Source of the DNA: Alphaproteobacteria bacterium | GTDB lineage: Bacteria; Pseudomonadota; Alphaproteobacteria; Micavibrionales; Micavibrionaceae | DNA length: 54,519 nucleotides | Direction of reading: 5' to 3' | Assembly: GCA_024279035.1 (NCBI GenBank) | Contig: JAJRSA010000023.1 | Location: forward strand, 1-54,519 | Shown here: positions 24,647-35,000 of the stretch, piece by piece | Layout of the letters: each line of letters begins with the position of its first letter | Numbering within the stretch: position 1 is the stretch's first letter | Program-made: the position numbers and the translations under genes | The notes under the pieces: generated by a model | The model's database searches: none | What the model was told of the DNA's origin: nothing | The model's input: the letters and a program-made list of their open reading frames with translations, nothing else

Positions 24647-25711
24647 TCACGGTTTTTTAAACTGAGGAGACACCACTTGTCCATCAGAGACAAATTCTTG
24701 ACCTTGAATAATGAGCACCATCTTTTGATCCAATCCAGAAATCCAATTATACCCTCCCTCTGACGCTAAAATCTTGATGGGGTTAAACATAACCTTCTTT
24801 TGATCATCGATAGAACGGACTCCCACCAGCCCTTGGTCATTTAAAACCAAGAGAGAAGAGGGAATTTTGTGTGCTTTTTTGGAAGGGAGAGGAATTTTTA
24901 GTTCAACTGTCATTCCTTCTTTGAGTTTAAAATCTTTATTTTCTACAGAAATTTCAACAGGAAATGTTCGAGAAGTATCGTCTGCGCTAACCGATACATA
25001 AGAGATCAAACCCTCCAATTGAGATCCATCTATCAGAAAAACGGTTGCAGATTGTCCTTGTTTGATCTCTTGAATATCATGCTCACTGACGAACACTTCA
25101 AATTCAATTGGATCAAGATCAACTATCTTTAATAGATCTTGTCCAACGCCTAGAAAATCTCCGATTTCAACATATTGACGATCAATGATCCCCTCAAAAG
25201 GGGCTTTAATATGGATGTGATCCAAATCAAGCTTTGTGCGCTCTAAAGTAGCGCGCGCAGATTCCAACTCTGCACGAGATTCGGCAACCCGTACTTTTGA
25301 ATTAAAACCTTCTTTTTTTAATTTCAGCGCCGCCTCATATTCAATCTGCCTCTGATGAACACGTTGAATTGCTTCTTGAACACGAAATTCTCGATCATCT
25401 TTCTTAAACCGAACAAGAATTTCCTCACGCTCAACAACAGCACCTTTTTCTCTTACAATAGTCTCAATCTGAGCAGAAATTTCAGCTTTCAGAACCACAG
25501 ATCGAGAGGCTTTTGAACGCCCATTCACACCCAGATAATTAACAAACTCTTCTGCTAAAAACTCTTGAACAAGGACAGATTGGGGTATTTTTTCTGTTTT
25601 TTGGTTTGAGTCACTGATAATTTCATCTGTCTCGGAAAAACGTCCCGACATAATCCATAGCGTAGAGACGACAAGGATCAATAGTGCAATGAGATAAGAT
25701 GATTTCTTCAT
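24647..25711 (-). CDS. RND-type membrane fusion protein
   Basis: A periplasmic adaptor of 354 residues joining an inner-membrane RND pump to an outer-membrane channel. An N-terminal hydrophobic anchor (about 6-25) is followed by two lipoyl halves (LKAEISAQIETIVREKGAVV and IHIKAPFEGIIDRQYVEIGD) flanking a coiled-coil hairpin (about 100-165), then a beta-barrel region (FEVFVSEHDIQEIKQGQSATVF). ATG 25711 has AGGA about 7 bases upstream, unlike the longer frame. No RND pump lies next to it; the only one in the window is at 42279. Confidence 0.88.
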   Translation of the reverse strand: MKKSSYLIALLILVVSTLWIMSGRFSETDEIISDSNQKTEKIPQSVLVQEFLAEEFVNYLGVNGRSKASRSVVLKAEISAQIETIVREKGAVVEREEILVRFKKDDREFRVQEAIQRVHQRQIEYEAALKLKKEGFNSKVRVAESRAELESARATLERTKLDLDHIHIKAPFEGIIDRQYVEIGDFLGVGQDLLKIVDLDPIEFEVFVSEHDIQEIKQGQSATVFLIDGSQLEGLISYVSVSADDTSRTFPVEISVENKDFKLKEGMTVELKIPLPSKKAHKIPSSLLVLNDQGLVGVRSIDDQKKVMFNPIKILASEGGYNWISGLDQKMVLIIQGQEFVSDGQVVSPQFKKP

Positions 25712-25805
25712 AAGCGTTCCTAGACGTTGATACACAGTAAAACAACTATAGATGTTCTATCATGATACCCACACAGGGTCACTTCATAAATGCGAAAGAT
25801 CTGCC

Positions 25806-26405
25806 TTAAGCATTCGCAACATTAGCGAGCATTTCATCGGCTTCTTCACGACGAGACGCCCCTGCAGACTCATCAACATCCGCAATCTTCCGGCTACGCA
25901 CATTGATATTATATGCAGCCTTTGCATGCCCTTCACAATACGGAGAAGATTGTCCCCCGTCTTTATCTGCACCACAAAAATGAAAGCCAGACTCTTGGGG
26001 ATCACCAAGAGGCCATTTACACATTGAATCTTTTAAATCAATTAGGTTAACACCCGCCCCAAACGTTTTATCAGCAATTTCTGACATTTCATGACGGGAG
26101 ACTTTTTCAGGTTTCGCCTGTGTATTTTGAGAAAGAACTTTCTTTTTTAAAACAGCCTTGGAAACGCGCTTAGCATCAATCAATTTTCCAATTCTTTTAG
26201 CCTTATCTTCAAGCCCTTTTTGCTTCGGACTCTTATTCTGTTGAATGGGAGACACACGTCCAGAAAGTTTCAGACGATGGGCTTTTCCAATGACTGCGTT
26301 ACGCGTCACCCCATCCCCTAAAACACCCGCAATCTCTTTTGCCGTCTTTCCTTCACACCATAATTTAGTTAATAACTCAACGCGCTCATCCGTCCATTTG
26401 CTCAT
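25806..26405 (-). CDS. gcrA: GcrA cell-cycle regulator
   Basis: A 199-residue transcription regulator specific to Alphaproteobacteria. In Caulobacter it binds sigma-70 RNA polymerase and activates promoters carrying CcrM-methylated GANTC sites. The N-terminal helix-turn-helix is diagnostic: MSKWTDERVELLTKLWCEGK, then SAxxIA-like TAKEIAGVLG and TRNAVIGKAHRLKLSGR. A Lys-rich linker leads to the C-terminal polymerase-binding part with DSMCKWPLGDPQESGFHFCG and SPYCEGHAKAAY, including the conserved cysteines. It stands alone between era and the membrane fusion protein. Two GANTC sites sit in its promoter gap. Confidence 0.96.
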   Translation of the reverse strand: MSKWTDERVELLTKLWCEGKTAKEIAGVLGDGVTRNAVIGKAHRLKLSGRVSPIQQNKSPKQKGLEDKAKRIGKLIDAKRVSKAVLKKKVLSQNTQAKPEKVSRHEMSEIADKTFGAGVNLIDLKDSMCKWPLGDPQESGFHFCGADKDGGQSSPYCEGHAKAAYNINVRSRKIADVDESAGASRREEADEMLANVANA

Positions 26406-26472
26406 GGTGGTGGTCTCCCCTTTGTGTGAAAGATTGATAAATTTTGAAACTAAAATGACCTTAGCAAACCAA

Positions 26473-26491
26473 GACTCCTCTGGCTAGAATC
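26473..26491. promoter_or_regulatory. Two GANTC sites upstream of gcrA
   Basis: GACTC (26473-26477) and GAATC (26487-26491) lie 14 bp apart within the 128-base gap upstream of gcrA. GANTC is the CcrM methylation site through which GcrA acts in other alphaproteobacteria, so autoregulation or cell-cycle control is possible. Confidence 0.4.
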
Positions 26492-26533
26492 ACACCAAGC
26501 GTTATCCACACAAGAAGGTAACTTTTTATTTGG

Positions 26534-27433
26534 TTATGTATTTAGCCCCCAGCTATTGAGCACTTGAGCGCTGTGATCCCAGCCTTTTTTGACTTTGACA
26601 AACAGGGAGAGATGAATGGAACGTTCCATATCTTCTTCCATGGCCAAACGTGCTGTCATACCAATCTCTTTAATTGTTCGCCCTTTATGACCTAGAATAA
26701 TAGGCTTATGACGCTCTTCTCGAATATAGATTACCTGCTTAATAATTAGCGTTTTTCCCTTATCTTCTATAGTTTCCGTCTCTACCATTAATCCATAGGG
26801 CACTTCTTTATTAAGGCGCTCAAACGCAGCTTCTCTGGTGCGCTCAGCCGCATAGAGTTTCATGGGAAGGTCACTAATTTGATCTTCTGGAAAGAGAAAT
26901 GGGCCCTGTGGCATCGCCTCAGCCAACTTTTTCGTTAAGCGATCAAGCCCTTGTTTCTTCGTGGCACTAACCATAAAGGTTTCTTCAAACGCATAGCGCG
27001 CATTAATGTCTTGTGCCAAATCAAGCAAGACTGGTTTGTCCACACGATCCACTTTATTGAGAATAAGGCTAACACGCTTGCCCTTTAAATCCAGCATCGG
27101 AGGCAAACATTTGTCTATGGATTTTGAGGCAAAAGCCACATCAATGATTAACAACACCATGTCTGCGTCAGCGGCACTTTGAAGCGCAGATTGTACCATC
27201 GCGCTATTCAAAACATAGCTTCCACCTTCTTCTTTAGGGCGAAAAATACCAGGGGTATCTACCAAAATAACTTGTGATTGTCCTTCAATAAAAATCCCTT
27301 TCACAGGAAAGCGCGTCGTTTGGACTTTTGAGGAGACGATAGAAACATGTTGCCCAACCAAAGCATTGGTCAATGTAGATTTCCCTGCATTCGGTGCGCC
27401 AACGATGGCTACAAATCCACATTGTGTGCTCAT
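26534..27433 (-). CDS. era: GTPase Era
   Basis: A 299-residue GTPase that binds 16S rRNA during 30S maturation. The G domain has GAPNAGKST (G1), DTPG (G3), NKVD (G4) and SATK (G5). The C-terminal KH domain carries the GHKGRTIKEIG loop. It is last in the acpS-lepB-rnc-era run and overlaps rnc by 4 bases. recO, often found after era, is absent here. Confidence 0.97.
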   Translation of the reverse strand: MSTQCGFVAIVGAPNAGKSTLTNALVGQHVSIVSSKVQTTRFPVKGIFIEGQSQVILVDTPGIFRPKEEGGSYVLNSAMVQSALQSAADADMVLLIIDVAFASKSIDKCLPPMLDLKGKRVSLILNKVDRVDKPVLLDLAQDINARYAFEETFMVSATKKQGLDRLTKKLAEAMPQGPFLFPEDQISDLPMKLYAAERTREAAFERLNKEVPYGLMVETETIEDKGKTLIIKQVIYIREERHKPIILGHKGRTIKEIGMTARLAMEEDMERSIHLSLFVKVKKGWDHSAQVLNSWGLNT

Positions 27434-28074
27434 AAAAGTGTCTCCAATAGCTTTTGTGCTGCTTGTTTTTCAGCCATCCGACGACTTGATCCCTTCGCCT
27501 CTTGAGGAGGAGTTCCTTGAATAGTCACACGAATTGTAAATTCTGGGGCATGATCAGGGCCTTCTCTCTTGACAATACCATAGTCTGGAACGCCTAATCC
27601 TCGTCCCTGTGCCCATTCCTGAAGGGCGGTCTTTGGATCTTGTGGGGGCTCTATCATTGTCTCTATATGTGTGGCCCAATATTTTTCAACCATCGCCTGA
27701 CACGGTGCAAACCCTCCGTCTATATACATAGCCCCCAATAAAGCCTCCATCACATCCGCGATGACATTCTCATTATTCTGCTCTGTAAAGAGAATATAAG
27801 ACTCAATTCCAATCTCCTTACCAATTATGGCCAATTTTTCTCCACACACAAGGACAGAAAAACGACGCGCAAGCTGCCCCTCTTTCTCTTGAGGGTATTT
27901 TTTAAAGATAAGCTCAGATATCACCAATCCCAACACACGATCTCCAAGAAACTCTAAGCGTTCATAGTTTTCATCTCTCACACTAGAATGTGTTAAAGCC
28001 TTCTCTAGCCATGTTCGCTCTTTAAACTGATAGCCTAAGATTAATTCAATATCTGGAAAAGAGATAGCTGTCAT
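27430..28074 (-). CDS. rnc: Ribonuclease III
   Basis: Cleaves double-stranded RNA, including rRNA precursors; 214 residues. The signature NYERLEFLGDRVLGLV holds the catalytic Glu and Asp residues, and DVMEALLGAMYIDGG holds the second acidic pair. The C-terminal dsRNA-binding domain (about 145-214) ends GSSRRMAEKQAAQKLLE. It overlaps lepB and era by 4 bases each, a tightly coupled operon. Confidence 0.97.
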   Translation of the reverse strand: MTAISFPDIELILGYQFKERTWLEKALTHSSVRDENYERLEFLGDRVLGLVISELIFKKYPQEKEGQLARRFSVLVCGEKLAIIGKEIGIESYILFTEQNNENVIADVMEALLGAMYIDGGFAPCQAMVEKYWATHIETMIEPPQDPKTALQEWAQGRGLGVPDYGIVKREGPDHAPEFTIRVTIQGTPPQEAKGSSRRMAEKQAAQKLLETLL

Positions 28075-28850
28075 ACTATTTTCTGAAATAAACGATCATA
28101 GCGAATTGTCCATGGCCATTTCCAGAGTTCATAGATGCGGGCGGTGCCGTTGGTGGAAAAGAAGATGAATTTAGCTTGTCCGACGAAATTTTCGAGCGGG
28201 ACGAAACCAACATTTTGCATGACACGGCTGTCTTGTGAGTTATCTCGATTATCCCCCATCATGAAGTAATGCCCGTCTGGGACTTTGAATTCTTCTGTGT
28301 TGTCGAGCACTTGATTGTCATCAAGCTCATAGATGAGGTGGAGGACATCATTGGGGAGTGTCTCCATATACTCCACCACTTCTGAAGACATTTTAAAATC
28401 ATTGGTGTAATCTTTAAGCCCTAATAACTCACGAGGAACAGGCTTTTTATTGATATAAAGCTGTCCACCAATCATTTGAAGTGTGTCCCCAGGAAGCCCT
28501 ATGACGCGCTTGATGTAGTCAATGGAAGGGTTAGTAGGGAGTTTAAAAACAGCAACATCTCCACGTTCAGGCAGATGATCGTTTGCAACGCGTCCTTCAA
28601 AGCCTCCTGCGCTAAAAGGGAAAGAATGTTTGCTGTACCCGTAGGAATATTTTGAAACAAATAAATAATCTCCAATCAGGAGATTAGGCACCATTGAGCC
28701 TGAGGGAATGTTAAAGGGCTCAAATAGAAATGTGCGGATGACCATCGCTAGAAGAAGAGCTAGAAACGCTGTTTTAGCGAGATCTCCTATGCTTTCTTCT
28801 TTCTTTTCTTTCGAAACATGCTCTGCTGTCTGCTCTGTGGGTGTATTCAT
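28071..28850 (-). CDS. lepB: Signal peptidase I
   Basis: Inner-membrane protease that removes signal peptides from exported proteins; 259 residues. A membrane helix lies at about 25-46. PSGSMVPNLLIGDYLFV carries the catalytic Ser, and SIDYIKRVIGLPGD the catalytic Lys. GDNRDNSQDSR is the conserved C-terminal box E. Tightly linked to acpS, rnc and era. Confidence 0.96.
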   Translation of the reverse strand: MNTPTEQTAEHVSKEKKEESIGDLAKTAFLALLLAMVIRTFLFEPFNIPSGSMVPNLLIGDYLFVSKYSYGYSKHSFPFSAGGFEGRVANDHLPERGDVAVFKLPTNPSIDYIKRVIGLPGDTLQMIGGQLYINKKPVPRELLGLKDYTNDFKMSSEVVEYMETLPNDVLHLIYELDDNQVLDNTEEFKVPDGHYFMMGDNRDNSQDSRVMQNVGFVPLENFVGQAKFIFFSTNGTARIYELWKWPWTIRYDRLFQKIV

Positions 28851-28874
28851 GGTTCGTGTCCTTTTCTTCTTCGC

Positions 28875-29297
28875 TTATAGGTCAGAAATGGGTGCAGGTA
28901 AAGCCTCAATAATGACCATCGCATCCGCCATGGGTGGCTCATCTGTCAAAGTGAGGTGGAGATGTGCCTGAAATCCTTTGGGTGTGAGGCTATCGAGCTT
29001 CTCACGTGCTCCATTTGTGAGGGTGAGAAATGGTTGTCCTGACTTATTATTGTCCACCCCTATGTCTTTCATGAAAACACCTTGCGAAAATCCAGTGCCG
29101 AGGGCTTTCGAGACGGCCTCTTTTGCTGCAAAACGTTTGGCATAGACAGAGACATGTCGCCTTACATCGCGCAACCGTTCTGCGCGCTTTATTTCTGTTG
29201 GTGTGAAGCATCTTTGAATAAAGCGCTCTCCTTGTGTATCAAGAAGTTTTTCAATACGGCTGATATCCGTTGTATCATGTCCAATCCCTATGATCAT
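28875..29297 (-). CDS. acpS: Holo-[acyl-carrier-protein] synthase
   Basis: Transfers phosphopantetheine from CoA to acyl carrier protein; 140 residues. MIIGIGHDTTDISRIE carries the Mg-binding Asp8, and RFAAKEAVSKALGTG the Glu and Lys residues. ATG 29297 is one base beyond the rsh stop and follows AGGGCGG. pdxJ, which commonly adjoins acpS, is not present. Confidence 0.95.
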   Translation of the reverse strand: MIIGIGHDTTDISRIEKLLDTQGERFIQRCFTPTEIKRAERLRDVRRHVSVYAKRFAAKEAVSKALGTGFSQGVFMKDIGVDNNKSGQPFLTLTNGAREKLDSLTPKGFQAHLHLTLTDEPPMADAMVIIEALPAPISDL

Positions 29298-29298
29298 T

Positions 29299-31458
29299 TT
29301 ACCGCCCTTTTGCGCGTTCAACTTCAACAATTTCTGGCGTCGCGCGTAGGGCAGCAATAACATTGTTTAAATGTTTGGTATCGCTGACATCAATGTCTAA
29401 TAACATATCGTAAAAATCATGCGAACGATTTGTGATTTTAAGATTTGTGATATTTCCACCATTTTTTCCAACAACGATAGACAAAACACCTAAGGCTCCA
29501 GGAGAATTGGTAATCACAATTTCTAAACGCCCGACATGTCCCTCTTCACTGTCATTCTCACCCCAAGATACATCAAGCCATCGTTCAGGGGTATCTGCAA
29601 ATCTTTCTAATGTTTCACAGTCAATTGTATGAACAGTCACCCCTTTTCCTGTTGTAACAATCCCCACGATACGATCTCCCGGAAGAGCATGACAGCATCG
29701 TGCAAAATGAACGGCCATCCCCGGGATTAAGCCAACAATTGGCATAGAGGCACTGGGTTTTTTCTTTGTGGGTTTAAACTCTTGAGTTTCGTCGCCTAAA
29801 ACGGGGCCTGCAGGCTCCGCTTTATGAGAGGGGAAGATTACCTTAAAGATATCCCGCGCCACAATGTTTCCTGATCCTATCCCTGTGTAAAGATCATCGA
29901 GCGTGTCCATGTTTTGAAATTGCGACACAACATTAGAAACGGCTTTATCAGAGAACTCGTATTCCTCTGTTTTAAAGATCTTTTGAAGCATGGCTTTGCC
30001 AAGAATAATATATTCATCCCGTTGCTGTTGACGTACAAAGCGACGGATATGGGATTTTGCTTTCCCGCTCACAACAAAGCGTTCCCATGCAGGAGAGGGT
30101 TGTTGGTTTTTAGCCGTGATCACCTCGACCTGATCGCCATTTTTCATTTTTGTACTCAGAGGCACAATACGCCCATTGAGTTTTGCGCCCACACATCGGC
30201 TTCCAACGTCGGAATGCACGGCATAGCCAAAATCAACAGGTGTTGATCCAACAGGGAGTTCCATCAGATCTCCTTTAGGGGAAAACACATAGACTTGATC
30301 TTGGAACAGTTCTAATTTTGTATTCTCAAGAAAATCTTCGGGTTGTTGTTCTTGGTCTATGATATCGACCAGTTCACGCAACCATCTGTATTTTTTTGCA
30401 TTTTTCAGGGTTTCTTGCATATCTCCTTGTTTGTACGCCCAGTGGGCGGCAACTCCGAGATCTGCCTCTTCGTGCATCTCTTGCGTTCGAATTTGAACTT
30501 CAATGCGCTGGCTGTGAGGCCCAAGGATGGTTGTATGAATGGAACGATATCCATTGGCTTTTGGTGTAGAAATAAAATCTTTAAATCGTCCAGGAACAGT
30601 GGGGTATTCGGAATGGATCACCCCAAGAACATGATAACATTCCTCCATACTCTCCACGACAATACGAAAGGCCATAATGTCAGAGAGCTGTTCAAAAGAC
30701 ACATTCTTTCTTTGCATCTTTTTCCAGATGGAATAACGTGTTTTTTCACGCCCTGTGATCTGAGCTTCTATCCCTGCTTTTGAAGTCTTATCTGTAAGGG
30801 CTGTGATGATGTTCTCAACAAGATCGCTCTCCTCTTTGCGTAGATAAGAAAGACGGTTAACAATAGATTCGCGCGCCTCTGGATTGAGGTGAGAAAAAGA
30901 AATATCTTCCAATTCTTCTTTAATCTTGTGGATTCCAATCCGCTCCGCAAGAGGTGCATAGATGTCTAATGTCTCTCGGGCAATGCGCTTACGTTTTTCA
31001 GGTTTGGAAATATGGTGCAATGTTCTTATATTGTGGGTACGGTCTGCCAGCTTTACCAATAAAACACGAATGTCTTCTGACATCGCCAAAACAAGTTTTC
31101 TGAAGTTTTCGGCTTGCTTCCCTTCGACGGTTTGACTTTCAATCCGTGTCAGCTTACTTACGCCGTTCACCAGATTGGCAACTTCTGCGCCAAAAAGGTC
31201 TGTAATTTCTTCTTTTGTTGCGTCTGTGTCTTCAATCGTATCATGCAAAATAGCAGTGATCACCGTATCGGGATCCATACGCATATCGGCCAGAATAGCG
31301 GCAACTTCCATAGGGTGCGTGTAATATGGCTCTCCAGAAGAACGTGTTTGCCCCTCATGCTTTTCTTTTGCAAACTCATATGCTGCCTCAATACGAGACA
31401 TATCTGCCTCTGGATTATAGACTCTAACTTTCTCTATGAGGGACGTGCATTCTGACAT
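29299..31458 (-). CDS. rsh: Bifunctional (p)ppGpp synthetase/hydrolase (RSH)
   Basis: The single long RSH enzyme typical of Alphaproteobacteria (719 residues). The hydrolase domain retains its metal motif in HPMEVAAILADM and ILHDTIEDTD, so degradation of (p)ppGpp is expected. The synthetase domain has SIWKKMQRKN, DIMAFRIVV and FKDFISTPKANGYRSIHTT. TGS and helical regions follow, and a C-terminal ACT domain (about 645-719). It is followed one base later by acpS. A terminator separates it from rpoZ upstream. Confidence 0.95.
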   Translation of the reverse strand: MSECTSLIEKVRVYNPEADMSRIEAAYEFAKEKHEGQTRSSGEPYYTHPMEVAAILADMRMDPDTVITAILHDTIEDTDATKEEITDLFGAEVANLVNGVSKLTRIESQTVEGKQAENFRKLVLAMSEDIRVLLVKLADRTHNIRTLHHISKPEKRKRIARETLDIYAPLAERIGIHKIKEELEDISFSHLNPEARESIVNRLSYLRKEESDLVENIITALTDKTSKAGIEAQITGREKTRYSIWKKMQRKNVSFEQLSDIMAFRIVVESMEECYHVLGVIHSEYPTVPGRFKDFISTPKANGYRSIHTTILGPHSQRIEVQIRTQEMHEEADLGVAAHWAYKQGDMQETLKNAKKYRWLRELVDIIDQEQQPEDFLENTKLELFQDQVYVFSPKGDLMELPVGSTPVDFGYAVHSDVGSRCVGAKLNGRIVPLSTKMKNGDQVEVITAKNQQPSPAWERFVVSGKAKSHIRRFVRQQQRDEYIILGKAMLQKIFKTEEYEFSDKAVSNVVSQFQNMDTLDDLYTGIGSGNIVARDIFKVIFPSHKAEPAGPVLGDETQEFKPTKKKPSASMPIVGLIPGMAVHFARCCHALPGDRIVGIVTTGKGVTVHTIDCETLERFADTPERWLDVSWGENDSEEGHVGRLEIVITNSPGALGVLSIVVGKNGGNITNLKITNRSHDFYDMLLDIDVSDTKHLNNVIAALRATPEIVEVERAKGR

Positions 31459-31491
31459 AAACTGTGAGTATATCCTGTATTATACCAATAA

Positions 31492-31520
31492 AAAAGGGTC
31501 ATTAAAGACCCTTTTAAAAA
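31492..31520. terminator. Hairpin terminator between rpoZ and rsh
   Basis: A 9-bp perfect stem AAAAGGGTC/GACCCTTTT (31492-31500, 31507-31515) with an ATTAAA loop has A-runs and T-runs on both sides. It would end rpoZ transcription, so rsh probably has its own promoter or depends on readthrough. Confidence 0.7.
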
Positions 31521-31542
31521 CTCTAAGACAGTTAGTCTAATA

Positions 31543-31899
31543 TTATTCCGTTAAACCTGCAAGATTTTCAAGGCTTGGCTCTGGATTTTCTTCTGCAGTT
31601 TGTGTCAATGCGCCCCATTCTGCTTCGCCTTCCATAAGATCTATAGCGGGCTCTTCCTCTGCTTCTTCTGTGAAGAGGATACGTTGATGAGATTGGATAA
31701 GATCTTCTTTCAGATCTTCAGGAAGAACAAGATCCTCTGATAATTCTCTCAAAGACACAACCGTATTTTTGTCATTATCCCGCTCAACCAAAAGAGGGCT
31801 TCCGGTCCCAATTTTACGGGCGCGCTGTGAGGCTAACATCACAAGCTCAAAACGCGTTTCTACTTTATCAACACAATCTTCGATGGTTACACGGGCCAT
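31543..31899 (-). CDS. rpoZ: RNA polymerase omega subunit
   Basis: A 118-residue polymerase assembly subunit that in other proteobacteria also forms a ppGpp site with beta-prime. MARVTIEDCVDKVETRFELVML and SQRARKI are the conserved core (1-35). The C-terminal half is an acidic extension rich in Glu. A TTGCTCC context (GGAGCAA on the minus strand) precedes the ATG. Adjacency to rsh is a conserved alphaproteobacterial pairing of the alarmone maker with its polymerase partner. Confidence 0.95.
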   Translation of the reverse strand: MARVTIEDCVDKVETRFELVMLASQRARKIGTGSPLLVERDNDKNTVVSLRELSEDLVLPEDLKEDLIQSHQRILFTEEAEEEPAIDLMEGEAEWGALTQTAEENPEPSLENLAGLTE

Positions 31900-32041
31900 T
31901 CTTTGCTCCTTATTTCAAATATGAGATCGGTTTATAGAAGCTTTTACTCATAAAAGCAAGTCTTCAATAATCAATCTTGCGAGAGAATGCATTTCATCAT
32001 AGTCTAGTCTTTAATTTTAACAATCTCACAAGGTAGTTTAA

Positions 32042-35000
32042 ATGACTATGCCATCTACACAATCTTCTAAAAAATTATCTAAAGCAGAAAACCTCTTTAA
32101 AAATGAGTTTCTACACCACAGCGTCCAATCAGAGATTAAAAAACTGCCCATTAGGGACCTAGAAAAAACGATTGCACTTCATTATTCTAAAATTAACACG
32201 CTCAAAAAAGATCCTTTTTCTGTCTCCGTATCAACGGTGACACACGGGCAACATGCACATGAAATTATAGGACAGACTCAAATTGATGTCATTGCTCATG
32301 ACATGGCCTTTATTGTTGACTCTGTAACAGCGAAGCTTGTCTCTCAAGGGTTAAACATAGTCTTTTTAGTTCACCCCTTGATAGAAAAAGTAAAACCAAC
32401 AAAAACACACACCCACCGTGCACATCTCCATATCCGTATCAGCAATCTATTGCCGCGTGAAGAATGTCAAAAGCTCAAAGAGGCGCTCGAGATAGTTCTG
32501 GATGATATTGTTTTAGCAACAAATGATTGGGAAATCATGAAAGACAGGGTTCGCACCTGCCAAAAAGGCTTAAATAATGCCCCAAACACTGTGTATGCTG
32601 AAGATCTCATTGAAGATAATCTTGAGTTCCTAGAGTATTTATACCGCAGTAACTTTACTCTCTTAGGGTATCGTGAATATAAATTTACACCTCAACAAGA
32701 TGGCTCTCTCAAGAGTGTGTTGGTTAGAAAATCAAGCTTAGGGCTTTTAAGAAATGAACGTCTTCCTATTTTTCTCAACCACAAGGAAATATCTCTTCCT
32801 GCACATTTACAAAAATTGCGCGCAGACCTGCCTCCTGTTTATGTCTCCAAAATCAATAAATTGTCCACTGTTCATCGTCAAGTTCCACTGGATTGCATCA
32901 ATATTAAATTATTTGATGAAGAGGGTCAGATTTCAGGAGAAGGGTGCTTTATTGGTTTATTTACCTCAATGACATACAATCAAAGCCTGCAAGCCGTTCC
33001 CTTTCTACGGTACAAAGCAGCACAAGTCATGCAGAAATCAGGGTTTGTGCATGGATCTCATAATTACCGCGTTTTACAGCATGTTCTGGAGAAGTATCCT
33101 CGAGATGAACTTTTTCAAATTCAAATTGATCAATTGTGTGCGTTTAGTCGTGAGCTTGTAAAGCTTCAAGATTATAAGCGCCTCACGCTCTTTATGCGCA
33201 ATGATCCTTTTGAGCGTTTTGTCTCCTGTTTAATCTATGTCCCTAAGGAACGATGGGATACACGTCTCCGTCTTAAATTCAAGAATATTCTTGAGCATAC
33301 ACTTCAAGGAGAGACCATTGATTACACCCTCTCGATTGATGATTCCCCCTTGGCGCGCCTCTCTTTTGTAATCTCTGTAGAGCCTTTTCATCTTGTACAC
33401 TATAATCATGATGCGATAGAGCAGGATTTAAGAGTCGCGGCACAAAGCTGGGTTGATCAGCTTCAAAACACTATTTACGAGGAAACAGGGAGTGATAAAA
33501 CAGCCTATACTCTTGTTCAAAAATACGGCGAAGCCTTCTCTGGTCGTTACCAAGATCGTTATACAACTCTGGAGTCCTTCAAAGATATCCTAAAAATTGA
33601 AGAGGTTTTTGACCATAATTCTTTGTCTCTTGATCTCACACGAGAAGAGAATACATGCGATGAATCAGGTCAGACCTGTCATTTGCATCTCAAATTTTAC
33701 AATGCGGATACCCCCATTGATCTCTCCGCTCTCTTTCCAATCATTGAAACAATGGGCTTTTATGTGACCTCCGAGATTCCCTCTGATGCACGACTGGATA
33801 AGGACACAACAGTTTGGATTCATGATTTTCAATTGCAGACCACAGGGATAATGCTTGATAAAACAAATTTTGAGACAAAGAAAAAGCTCTTTGAAGAGAC
33901 GTTTCTGGATATCTATACAGGAAAATCTGAAAATGACTTTTTAAACCAGCTCTCTTTGAAAGAAGGATTATCTGGGCGTGACATTGTTATCTTAAGAACA
34001 GCTCTCCGCTATCTACGGCAAACAATTTACACCTATTCTAAAAGCTTTACAGAGCAAGTTGTCGTTCAAAACTCAAAAATTGCAGCATTACTGGTCGCAC
34101 TCTTTAAAACCCATCATGACCCTGATTTTGCAGGCGATCGTCTCAAGAGTGCACAAAAAATTACAAACAAAATCAAAAAGGAATTTTGGGCTGTCAAATC
34201 CATTGACCATGATCAGATTATGCGCTTGTTCTGGAATGTCATTGAAGCCACCCTACGGACGAATTTCTTCCAAAAAGACGAAAATGGAGTGGATAAAGAG
34301 TATATCTCTATTAAACTCAAGAGCGCCGATATCCCTTCTTTGCCCGACCCAAAGCCCTATCGTGAAATCTTTGTGTATTCTCGGCGTATTGAAGGTGTGC
34401 ATTTACGGGGAGGGGCAATTTCTCGTGGAGGGCTACGCTGGTCGGATCGTCATGAAGATTTTCGAACGGAAGTGCTTGGCTTAATGAAAGCACAAATGGT
34501 TAAAAACGCCGTGATTGTGCCTATGGGAGCTAAAGGAGGCTTTATCGTCAAAAGCCCTCCCCCGTCAGGAGACCGACAAGAAATTCTCAATGAAGGAATT
34601 GCCTGCTATAAAATTTTTATTCAAGCCTTACTGGATATTACAGATAATATGGACACCCAAAAAGTCATTCCTCCACGCGATGTTGTCCGTCGAGATGATA
34701 ATGATCCTTATTTGGTCGTGGCTGCGGATAAGGGGACGGCAACATTTTCAGATATAGCCAATGGCCTTTCCCAAGCCCATGGATTCTGGCTTGATGATGC
34801 ATTTGCCTCAGGGGGATCCGCAGGTTACGACCATAAAATCATGGGAATCACAGCACGTGGCGCATGGGAGTCTGTAAAGCGTCACTTTCGGGAGCTTGAC
34901 CATGATACACAATCCCAAGACTTTGATGTCATCGGGATAGGAGATATGGGGGGCGACGTCTTTGGAAACGGCATGCTTCTCTCCAAACATATCCGTTTGA

